A stretch of DNA of 64,000 nt from assembly GCA_013399015.1 (NCBI GenBank), contig VWZX01002961.1:372001-436000 (forward strand), in the 5' to 3' direction. The DNA is from Galbula dea (taxonomy: Eukaryota > Chordata > Aves > Piciformes > Galbulidae). The notes below the pieces were generated by a model. It did not search any database. It saw nothing but the letters and a program-made list of their open reading frames with translations, and was not told the origin of the DNA. This document shows, piece after piece, positions 22,296-32,544 of this stretch. Within the stretch, counting starts at the first letter, position 1; every line of letters starts with the position of its first letter. Position numbers and translations under genes: made by a program.

Positions 22296-25200
22296 ATGTT
22301 GTTTGTGTTTAGAGGTCTTTTAGTTTGAATTCTAAACTTACCCCAAAAAATCCATCTGGAAAAATAGATGAAGGAACTATGATGTACACCAAAGCTGTTA
22401 GGTTTAACTTCAGGTATAGTTTACTGCAAGCTTCAATTAAATACTTTCAAAGATTTAATTATATACCTGCAAGATTACAGACCCTTGCACTAGGAGTTGA
22501 ACTTTTATTTTGATGGAAATGATATATGTAAGCTCTTGTGGTTGTTAATTGTTTGGTATATAACTGTTAAACTCAGTGTTGGAATACCAGGAGTACCATG
22601 CACCTTTCTGACCTCAGCAGGTGGTTTGAGGACAACTGTGATCCTTTCTAAGCCATTATCATCACACAGGATCATAGCAGGAAGGTAAAGTGAGTTTGGG
22701 CAGTCTACATACATGGAGATTACCTTCAGGAAGAAGACTTATCAGAAATTGGTGTGCTGTACATCTGATAAGCGTGTCAGTCTTAAAATTCCTTTTATCT
22801 GTATGGCCATCAGTGTTTGAACTATGATTATTATTAGGCACTGTCCAAAACAAGAGACTTCCAGAACAGCTTAGGTCTGCTCCAGTGTAACACAGGGTCC
22901 GTGTCCAATACGCCACAACCATCTAGTGTTCACAAGTCACCAAGAGATTGTGGGGACTGACAGATGGAATTGTTTGTAATGTGGTTGTTTCTCCCATGCT
23001 TCCTTTGCTTTTCTCTGCTGACACAACCCTGCAAAGTAGTGGGGATGTTTAGAGGCCTAATTTCTAAGGGGCTAAAATAAAAATGGGATTGCTTGAGTGC
23101 ATTTTTTTTTTTGTTCACTTTTGTTTAACAGAGGCAAAAGCCACTCACATTGCTGATGGATTCACTGACTTGATATCTGTCACTTATGGAGAAGAATGTT
23201 TTCTTTTCTGGTCTATAACACTACTGCATAAATAGTATATGGCTGCAGTATAGTTCCTTAGTGTTGACAAGGCACAAAGAAAAATGGGAGAATGTCAGGA
23301 AAAAATGTAACAGGAAAGACAGACCTGTGTCTTCGGAAGTAGCTCAGATTTGTGGTGCATTGTGTATGAAACAATGTCAGCTGTAATGAAAATCTGCTAC
23401 ATCAAACTGTGTCAGAAGGCCATGAGGCTAAAGCAGGCAGAAAAGACTTGAAGAGCAACAGCTGTACTGATCTGTGAGTACATGACTGCTGTTGTAATCA
23501 CAGATGGGGTTTTTTAATTAAAAGGGTGTCCTTAAGAGAAGGGTCACCTAGTTACCTTGAACATACGTAGAGATAGACCGCATTAGCTGCATGAGCCTTG
23601 TATAGGACTTAAGGCATAGGAATTGGAGCAGTAGTTATAATATGTGCTTGTCCTTCAACCTGCTTATTCACCTCTCTATCCCTTATTTCCCATTTCATCT
23701 CTTCCTTTACATTTACAACACATATGGAGTGCAGCTTGCAGCTGAGCCTAACTAGCAGCACCCAGCTGCTCTTTGTAATACACTAAAGCAGTTCATTGTG
23801 TTGTGTTTACATTTCAGATCTGCTGGTGACCAAGTAGCTAGTACATTTTTTTTTTTTCCAGTCAGTACCTGTCATGACAGCAATAGTTAACCAAAACGTG
23901 GATTTATTGTAAACAAGATAACTTAGCACTCCTTTTGCTAAATTATATTAAAAGTTGGGATGTCAGATGGGGATACACTACAGCACAACTGATTCTCAAG
24001 CTACACACAATGTTAATCCTAGAAGGACAAACCGCAATATGCAAGGGGAAAGCCTCCCATTAGAGTCCCCAGATTATTCCCTGAAAGGGGAGTGGTGGCT
24101 CATTCAATCCATGGAAATATCCCAGGCAGTGTCCCAGCCTGAGGGGAGAACCCTGACCACAACCTACCAGTGACGGTTGTCCAAAAAAGTAATCCCAGAT
24201 GAGAACAGTTAATGCAAATGAGTCTTTCAAAGGCTGATTGGACATTAGATAACACTGTGCTAATATCTCTGTATTACCAACCACTGGGATTACTTAAAAG
24301 ACACTTTTTTTTTCTATAAAAGGGCTGACTGACACAAATACTTTCATCAGATTTTGTGTTAACACAGCTGTTCAGAATACTGTATCCCTGACAAACTATT
24401 GCAAACTGGTTGCTGGATGTATATGAGAGTGACTTAAATAGCAGCTCCAGACAAATCTTTTAACTTTTTGATTTTTTTGTAGTATAAGAAATGAGACCCA
24501 AAGCAATGGGGTAAGACAAAGACAAGAGATGGAAAACCTGGGGAAAAAAGAAAAATGGGAACAAAATGGTTACATAAGTAAAATAGTGCATGTGTTTGCT
24601 TGTATACTAGAGCTGGGGAGTGGAAGCAAGAAGGGCAGAGAACATAACAATATTACTGCTTTAAATCTGTCCTGTAAAAATTTTGAACTCAATTTTCATG
24701 CTGACGATCTTCCTCAATGGTCAGCAACCTTTTGTATTCCTGATGGGGCAGAATATTGGATGTAGAATCGGGGGACCTGTAGTCAAATTTTAGTCTCTTT
24801 TGGCACTTTGTGATGAGGGCAGACTTGCAGATGAGGTACAGAAATGATACAGAACTGTTGGAAATGAGAGATATAGCTACAGCACCTCTTGTAAGCATTG
24901 TTGTAAAGAGCATGGGGATAGCAAAGTATTCCTGTCTGCTGTAAGCATAACTGGCTTCTTGTGGGGCCACCAGGCTTCCTGGAGTATCCCCACACCAGTG
25001 ACATTGCATACACCTTGTCTTTGCATCTTTTCCATGATGATAATTTTACTGGACTTAACTGATTGCTCTAGTGTGATGAAAGAAACAAGTGTTCTGGTTT
25101 ATGTGAGTGAATCAGAGGGAACTGTGTTACTGCTCTGAATCTTTCTCCTTGATGAAGGAATTGATTTCTGGACAGGAAGTGTCTTCTTATGTGTGCATTC

Positions 25201-26292
25201 ACTAGTTAGTGCAGTAGATCTCCATTTTTCTTGCCCTTAACTGCTATAGTGCTAAATATGACTGATTTCCAACTTCACAATATGAACTTCATCTGTCTCT
25301 TTGTAAAAAACAGATTTCTGTCAAGCATGTTTATAAGGCTGTGAGTTTCTAAAAGTTTTCCTTTGATGCACAAAATCCTTCACTGAACCCTAGTCAACAC
25401 TCTGTGAGAACTGCATTAGGGAAGATGATATTGTTCTCTTTATAACAACTGTTCATTTAAACTGAAAAGCCCTGAGCTGAAGAGATGTGACTAAGAGAGC
25501 TTTTAGCTGTTAGTGCACTTCTGCTGTTTCTGGGCTGGAATCTGTGTTAATGCTTCATCAGAGATCATGGAATCATTGCTAAGTTGTGGACAAGAACAGT
25601 TTACCTCCTCTCTATAACTGCATGGGGACTAGATAAGGCTGTATGTGATTAATGTTGGATTTGATCCAGGATACATTTCCCTTTGGAGAATAGATCAAGA
25701 TTTTGAAGCAGTGTGTTTTAAAGACTGGTTTATTGTTCAACACACTGTGGAATACTGAGTAAAATTAGAACTGTGTCATGGCACAGACTGAGAGAGGAGA
25801 AGTGTCTCTGCTCTACCGCTGACTCTACATACTCACAGGTCAACTTTCCAGAATGGTGTTTTTCTTTTAAAATAAAAATGAAATGCTAATCCTTTTCAGT
25901 TTGTTTGGCTGTAAAATGTCACAGAGGAAAAAACCAACAACATGAACTGATTTGAATGTTCCCTTGGAATATTGTAATTTTTAATATTTTAGCAATGGGT
26001 TTGCTTTGCCCTGAGGGAAAGGGATTGGAAGTGCACAATAGACATGAGCATGGACAAAGATTGTACTTGCATTAGTAAGAGGGGAGAAATAGGTCACAGT
26101 AGATTACATAGCTAATTTGTTTTCCTTTATAGTCATAAAAGGTAGAAAGTGCTGAGCTGCAATTGGGAAGAATGGATGCTGTCTTCTGAGGGACAGGGCA
26201 AATAAGCTTTGTAAGCTCTTGATTTGTACAAATACCCCTGTTAATTCATGCTATATTACTGAGCTTCTATTGCCTTACAGGAAAAAGTGACC

Positions 26293-26395
26293 CAGAATTA
26301 TCAAGGTTCTAAGATCATCAAGTCCAACCATCATCTAAAAATGTGTCCCTAAGACTAAACCAAGTTCCTAAGTACTACATCTAACATGACAGTTT
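26293..26395 (-). mobile_element. CR1 LINE fragment
   Basis: CTAAGATCATCAAGTCCAAC, then ATGTGTCCCTAAGACTAAAC and CCTAAGTACTACATCTAACA: the minus-strand CR1 3' end, truncated after about 100 bases. Confidence 0.75.
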
Positions 26396-27199
26396 ATGCA
26401 ATAGCTCTAATTAAGCATGTGGCACTGCTGAGCTATCTATGTTTTAAGAAAAACACTTGTAATGCTGGTTATATGGAAAGAAATACTTTTCTTAGTAGTT
26501 TCTTTTAATTCTAGATTATGCCAAAGAATGGTCCATTTCAGCATCCAGAAAGTCAAGCAAAAGTGGCAAGGATGAACAAGGAACCCTGACTGAACTCGCA
26601 CATGAAAAGGGTGCACACAAGAGGTGACAGCATTGAGATGTAACTTGAGAGGAATATAGCAGTGCTGGCTTGAGTGTGCACACACAGGGTTAGGAAATCC
26701 AAAGCTAACGTGGAGTTAAATGTGCTAAGGCGTTTGAAGGGCAACAGAAAAGACTTTTAGAGGTATATCAGTAATAAAACAAAACAAAACCCCAAACCAA
26801 ACCCAAAACAATTAGGGAAGTGATGAGCCTATTGCTGCATGGTACAGGTGACCTGGTGACAAAGGACAGGGAAAGGGCTTAGATAGTCAATGCCTCAATG
26901 GTAAGATCTGCCATCAGGATTCCCAGGGCTCTGAGGATAAGACTGACACAGTGAGGATACCCTCAGTAGGGTTCGGTCCTGTGGCTGGGGTGCCGTGTTG
27001 GATGGTTATCAGCTCTGCAGGAGGGATGGGGAGGGCAGGGGTGCAGCGTTGGATGTCAGGGAGAAGTTGGATTGCACGATGCTTGCAGTTGGCAGTGAGG
27101 CAGTTGAGAGCCTCTGGGTAAGGATAAAGGAAAAGGCAAATAAAGCAGATGTTGTGGCACGGCCCCGTCCGGAGGAAAGAAGGGAGAGAGAGGCTGCGT

Positions 27200-27378
27200 C
27201 CCGCCCCCGGGCGCCCCGCCTCTCCCCATTGCACCACTCGTGCTGGGAAGAAAGTTTAGAAAGTTTTTTCAGCCTTTACTTCCCCCCTGAGGCGCGGGCA
27301 GGCGGAGGAGAGTCTCACCTGCAGCGCTCAGGGCTCCTACGGCGCCTTCGCCCGGCCGCCTGCGGGAGTCGGCGGGAG
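27200..27378 (+). other. CRACR2A: Putative non-coding first exon of CRACR2A
   Basis: GC-rich stretch ending at the donor GAG|GTGAGT (27379). The 5' end is arbitrary because no start site can be seen. I found no reading frame that continues into the known CRACR2A N-terminus, so it is taken as 5'UTR. Confidence 0.4.
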
Positions 27379-27615
27379 GTGAGTTTGGGACCGTCAGGGG
27401 AGGAAAGGGGAGAACAATGCACAGCCAGATCGTTCTGCTGGCGGAAAGGTACCCGCAGCCGCTGCTTCACCCTTCTTTGCTGAGCCCCGATGTCTCAACA
27501 GTGCCCTGCTCTTCCGCCGCGCCCCGTCTGTTGCAAGCTTTGCTGCCTGCAAGAGAGCACTGCCTCTGCGGAACAGGGCAGGGGCGTAGCAGGTTCAGGG
27601 CAGCCGGCAAGGCGT

Positions 27616-27701
27616 AGCCGTTACTAGCCCCCATCTTGTACCCAGGTGCGACCTGTGCAGCCGTTACTAGCACACATCCCATAGTCAGGTGCGGAACAGT
27701 G
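27616..27701. repeat. 43-bp imperfect tandem duplication in the CpG island
   Basis: AGCCGTTACTAG recurs at 27616 and 27659. Flanking blocks are also shared (CATCttgTAcccAGGTGCG versus CATCccATAgtCAGGTGCG), giving two diverged 43-base units just downstream of the presumed first exon. Confidence 0.75.
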
Positions 27702-28017
27702 TCTCTGGCTGCTCTCGGAACTAGGGGCCACGCCTGCCGGAGGGGTGCTTGGAAAAGTTGGTGCGGGTGGGGATGCAGCCCGAACCCCGCAGCTTGTGCG
27801 GGGTGCCCCGGAGTGGTACCGGAGCAGCGGAGAGGCCTGCACGCCGCGCTCGCAGCCCAGGACCCTTTCCTCAGCTCCCTCCCATGCTGGAAGGCAACAG
27901 GATTAAAACTGCAAGTTGATGTCAAGCAGCCTGCACCTGTCTCTGCATCGCCCGTCTACCGGCGTGAATGCAAGTGTACTTAATCCCAGTTTACCTTGTT
28001 TCCTTTCGTTGTACAGC

Positions 28018-28357
28018 TGTCAAGGGTTAAGGCTGGGCCGACCACTAATCCAGTGGCAGACGCTCTCTCTTACTCAGTCTTCTTACCCCCCACGAAGGGA
28101 AGGGAAAGGGAATGAGAGAGAGAGAGAGAGACTGTGGATTGGAAAAGAAAAGTAAAACTACTGTAATGAAAATAATAGTAAAGATATATATAAACAAATA
28201 TATACAAAAGAACCCCAAAAAACCCTGACCAAAACGAATCCAAACAAAAATAACAAAAATGCATGCTGTTAATTTCAGAAAGTGCAGTTACTTCGAAGAA
28301 CTTCAGCTTGTGAAGTGAAATCACTGAACAGAATTTGTTCTAACCCAAAGCAGGACA
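28018..28357 (-). mobile_element. Solo ERV LTR, family II, internally deleted
   Basis: TGTCAAGGGTTAAGGCTGGG to CAAAGCAGGACA, flanked by ACAGC (28013-28017) and ACATC (28358-28362), a 4/5 match. It is 340 bases, about half the length of the other family II copies; the middle (U3/TATA part) is missing. It includes a GA microsatellite at 28114-28131. Confidence 0.85.
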
Positions 28358-29227
28358 ACATCACTGGCGCAACAAAGGGTGAGAAGCTTGCATTTGGTAC
28401 TACAGCTGAGTGGGCTGGAGCTTGAGGTGTTGTGGCTTCTCCTACACAGAGGATATTTCATAAAGGTGGGCCCCAGAAGTGCTGTTGGCTGATAGTCTTT
28501 CTGTTTGCCCTTCTGCATCCCTCATGTAGCTTCACGCCTAGGGCAAAAGACAGTGTCCCAGAGAAGTCACTTTGTGTCCTGGTTACTTCAGAAACTGCTC
28601 GGTTGGTTTTCAGTATACACTTCCCTGCAGAGAGAAAAGTTGCGTTTGTGGCTGGTGACTACCTGCCTTCAGAGTGGAAACATGACCTATATTCCCTGTG
28701 ACAGTATTTCCTAGCCTTGTTAATTTTCCAGGACCCACCTGGCTGGCAGCACAGGTGCTCTGCTGGCTTTGGATGCCTTTTGGGGTGCGGAGTGTAGTAA
28801 GCCCCAGCAGATGGCTCACTCGCCCGTGGCAGTAGCGAGTGCCTGTATGCTGTATGCAGAAGGTTCAAATAGCTGGTCTCAGGGTTTATGAAGCATCCCT
28901 GTCTGCCCTACAAGAGAGACTCATTGTGAGAAGGAGGTTCCTAAAGTGGATGGGTTTTGGGTGTAGCCATCTCTTGCCTTCTGTCAGAGAGTTTTTAATT
29001 CTTCTGCTTGTAATTCTGCTTTAGGAAGGATTTTGTCAGCTAAATTATTTCAGCTTTGGAGGGTATTTGAACAACAGTACTGGGGTGCTCAGAGTTGTGA
29101 GAGCAAGAGACTTGAAAATCAAGTCCTAGTTTGGTTTGAAATCAATAATCTGCTTACACTGCATTTATACTTACACGCAGTGTGGAAAGTGCAACAGCCT
29201 GGCCCATAGCTATTGGACAGATCACGG

Positions 29228-29975
29228 TGTCCTGGTTTGGGTTAGAATAGAACTAATTCTGTTCAATGATTTTGCTTTTCAGCTAAAGCTCCTCTAAGTA
29301 ACTGCACTTTATGAAACTAATAACATGTTAGTTAACAACAGACACTGCCTGCTTGTAGCAGTGAGAAGACCTAATGCCTAGAGTTAGTACTAGGGTTTGG
29401 TATGCAAACCAAAGTCACTGCTGAATCTTGTGTCTCACATTGAAGGGTGCAGAGTAAGAGCTGCACCTTTAGGGAGGAGCAGACAGGACAGGTGACCCTA
29501 AACAGACCAACTAGGGATTCCATTCCATATATGTCATATTCAGTATTAAACTGAGGATCAGTTCCCTTTTTCTTCCCTCTTCTTCTGCACTTCAATGACC
29601 GGCATCTGAGGAGAGCGTATCTGTCTGTTCTGCCCTCAATCCTGATCCATACGTTCCTTCATCCAGTACCAGGATCCAGCTCCTGAGCCTGGCTCCCACC
29701 TGCTGCTGAGGCCTTGCTGCAGTATCAGTGGTGATGTAGTTACCATCAAGGGGGGGGAGGGGTTGAGTTTGGTATTGGTTTTTGTACATACTTGTATATA
29801 TTTGTATGTATTTCATTTATCATTATTATTATCATTACAGCAGTTTTAGTTTTCTTTTCCAATCCACAAGTCTCTCTCTTAATGCCCTTTCCCTTCCCAT
29901 GGTGGAGGGGGAAGAGTGGGTAACAGGGAGCATCTGTCATTGGGTTGGTGGTTGGCCCAGCTCTGACCCTTGACA
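29228..29975 (+). mobile_element. Solo ERV LTR, family II, full length
   Basis: TGTCCTGGTTTGGGTTAGAA to CTGACCCTTGACA, 748 bases, flanked by CACGG (29223-29227) and CATGG (29976-29980). A TATTAAA-type box follows CATATTCAG (about 29537-29552). It is the longest copy here and a good reference for the family. Confidence 0.9.
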
Positions 29976-31020
29976 CATGGAAAGCTACTGCAAGCTGCAA
30001 GTGTGACAAACTGTACATCTAAGAAGTTCTTGGAAGATGCTGTGTTTTAAGAGGTATGAAGGACTGCCAGGTTTGAACTTAGGCATAGAATAACCAGTCT
30101 CTGGCTGAATCACTCTGTGATCAGAGCTTTTCTCCCTAAGAAGCTGAGTAGACAAGCTAAAGTTCTTGTTTCTTTAGATTCTACCTTCACATCCATGCAA
30201 TGCTAAGGCCTGTGCTCTGAAGACAACATACATTTCAGATTCAAAGAATTCGTAGTGGCCTTGGGCAGTTGTTAAAGCAACTCTTGGAGTTGTTCCAGAT
30301 TGTGCCAGTCATGCTGGATTAGAATCAGGCTATGTTTCTTTATCACAGACAAATGCCTCACAAAATACTTCTGTCTGTTCAAAATTATCAAACAAATTTG
30401 TGGCTATTTAAGTTAGACCTATTTGGAAAAAAAGAAATACAAATTCAAGGTGCAGATAAAAAGTCGAGTTATTGTTATCTGAGCCCTGGGAATTGTACAC
30501 ATGTTCTTAGCCTGTCACAAATACACAGTACCTCAGAAAATTGAACTCTTTACTTGATATATATCATAATGATAATATATATGATAATGAGTTAATATCA
30601 CACAGGAAGTCTTCGAAATATCAAGTTGGGCATGACAACCCATAGTCAATAGTGTCTTTGAGTCTAGGCTTTTGGGAAAGCTTGCTTCTTTTGTGTTAAT
30701 ACTATGTGTTGTACAATTGTACAAGTTTGGAGAGGGAGAACTATTTACATCTGACCTCCTAGAATGACTTTAAGATCAAATTATGACCAAACTTTAATTT
30801 ATACAAAAAATTTAATTCAGGGATTATAATGCAAATTTTCACAGAGGCTCTTGAGAATGTAATTCATTTATGAAGTCTTCCCACCAAGGTCAGTAGCAAT
30901 TAGGCCTTCACAGGTGAAAAGTAAAGCCCTAAGTAATAAGGATGAATCTAAGGAAAATGTTTCATAATTCCATCATCTGTTATCTTTCTATTAATTTTGC
31001 TTAATTGATTTGAACACCAT

Positions 31021-31501
31021 TTTCCTGGTTCGAGTCAGAACAGAACTAATTTGGTTCAGTGATTTTAATTTTCAGCTCGGTCTTTTCTGCAGAACTGTGC
31101 TTTCTGAAATTAATGGCATGTTTTGAGTGTCTGCTTCTAGTAGTGATAATGCTCAATGTTTATAATTAGTACCAAGGATTAGCAGACCAAGGTCACTGCC
31201 AAATCTTTGGTTCCCATATGCTGCTGAGTCCAATCTGGGACTTCCCCAGTGCCTGTCACAGAATCAGTGGTGATGGTGATATGATTACTGTCAGGGGTGT
31301 TGGCCTCAGTATTGGTTTTGTGTATATTTGTATTTTTAAAATGTTATTGTTATTATTAGCATTAAATTAGTTTTAGTTTTCTTTTCCAATTCATAAGTCT
31401 CTCTCCCTTATTCAGTTTCTCTTCCCCTTTGGGAAGGGAGAGGGTTTAATAGAGAGCACCTGCTGCTTGTTTAGTGGCTTGCCCAGCCCTAACCCATGAT
31501 A
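31021..31501 (+). mobile_element. Solo ERV LTR, family II
   Basis: TTTCCTGGTTCGAGTCAGAA to CTAACCCATGATA, 481 bases, with a perfect 5-bp duplication ACCAT (31016-31020 and 31502-31506). It contains the TTTTAGTTTTCTTTTCCAAT block and the TCAGTGATTTTAATTTTCAG block shared with 29228-29975, with an internal deletion of the TATA region. Confidence 0.9.
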
Positions 31502-32430
31502 ACCATGAATATCTTACATAATACTTGCATTTGTTTCTACAGACAAAGCAACAAACAAGTGGAAAATCAAAGTAATTGAAGGTTAAAAAAACTTCGAGGA
31601 AATTAATTCCATTCTCATTGAGAATGTTGTAACTCTAGTAAATTAATTACTTTGGGATTTACCACAGAATCATGTATGTATTCGGTCCACCAATGTTATC
31701 CTTCTGGTTTTTTCAGCAGAATTGTGTAAATAAAGTATTCTGGTCATTTCACCTGCCCGACAATGGTGTAGGAAGTATAGAAGAGCAGGGGTTTAGCATT
31801 ATTCCATGTTCACAATAATCTTACCAAATTGTATGGATTACAATTTTTATTGTTTTCCCAAAATCTGAATGGCATATATTTTCACCTAGTGGAAGACTCA
31901 TATGTGTATGTATGTAAGTGTTTCTGAAAAATTTTAATGTCTATTTTTTGCAAATTTCCTAGCTTGGTTTTATTGATTTCTTTATTTATCGACACATTTT
32001 AAAGCATCTTCAATCAGGACAATAAACCCTCTAGAATGTTCTTGTTTAGACAATCTCTTGTTTGACCTGATGACGTGGACAAAACTAGGCATACAGTTCT
32101 GCTGGCAAGTTTGTCCAGCTGCATGACAATCAACCCGTTTCACCAGGATTCTGAGACTCTACAAGTTCTGCCTTTTCCTTCTGTCATTGGAATCTGTGTC
32201 ATAAGGACATTGTTCTCATTCCTCTGTTGTAAAGGATTCATAAAGGCAAATAATGAAGGCACAAAAGGAAACCTCCCTCAGCTGATATTATTTTACTCTG
32301 TGATGTATTTGAATGTTCACTCTGGGAAATGAAAGAACTTATCCTTCTGGTTTATGGATGTTTGGTAGAATCTAGTCTTCCTCTCATCCTGTATTGTTGG
32401 ATAAAGTTTCAGCATGTTTTGTCATTCCAG

Positions 32431-32544
32431 AGACTGCATCCTGAGTTGCCTCTTAGCCTGCAAGAGCTTGAAAAAGTTTTTTTCTAACATTGGATGCTGA
32501 TGGCAATGGCTCCCTTACCACAAAGGAGTTCACCACAGGATTCA
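32431..32544 (+). pseudogene. CRACR2A: CRACR2A EF-hand exon with frame disruption
   Basis: Acceptor CATTCCAG, donor TTCA|GTGAGT, 114 nt. Frame 1 from the acceptor reads RLHPELPLSLQELEKVFF then TAA at 32485-32487. A second frame from 32490 reads LDADGNGSLTTKEFTTGF and joins the next exon in phase. Both halves match the human EF-hand exon (RLHKELPLSLEELEDVF, LDADGNGYLTPQEFTTGFS). The 12-residue Ca-binding loop (DADGNGSLTTKE) is itself intact. The exon is 2 nt longer than the 112 expected. The break is in GTTTTTTTCTAACATTGG, so a homopolymer sequencing error is possible as well as true decay. Confidence 0.8.

Larger units (their letters stand above)
21304..27139. other. PARP11 3' flank and intergenic region to CRACR2A
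   Basis: Holds the PARP11 3'UTR (length unknown), a solo LTR (21770-22295) and a CR1 fragment (26293-26395). A further AATAAA-containing stretch lies near 23075 (CTAAAATAAAAATGG). The rest is AT-rich DNA in which I recognise nothing. Confidence 0.55.
27140..27870 (+). promoter_or_regulatory. CRACR2A: CpG island, putative CRACR2A promoter
   Basis: CpG-rich block (CCGTCCGGAGG, CCCGCCCCCGGGCGCCCCGC, ACGGCGCCTTCGCCCGGCCG) with a consensus donor GGCGGGAG|GTGAGT at 27379. It is the only island between PARP11 and the CRACR2A exons and lies on the expected side, so it is assigned to CRACR2A by position. It could instead start a non-coding transcript. Confidence 0.6.
27871..32430 (+). other. CRACR2A: Presumed CRACR2A intron 1 region with LTR cluster
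   Basis: Three family II solo LTRs (28018-28357, 29228-29975, 31021-31501) separated by AT-rich DNA, including an AT palindrome-like stretch at 30557-30590. The exons coding for the known N-terminus and first EF-hand half of CRACR2A should lie here, but I could not find intact ones. Confidence 0.5.

Noticed and set aside
27467..27925. 152-codon minus-strand frame in the second CpG island
   Set aside because: Composition-driven; no domain, and it crosses a tandem duplication.
28109..28131. GA dinucleotide run, considered as a stand-alone microsatellite or regulatory GAGA site
   Set aside because: It is part of the family II LTR at 28018-28357.
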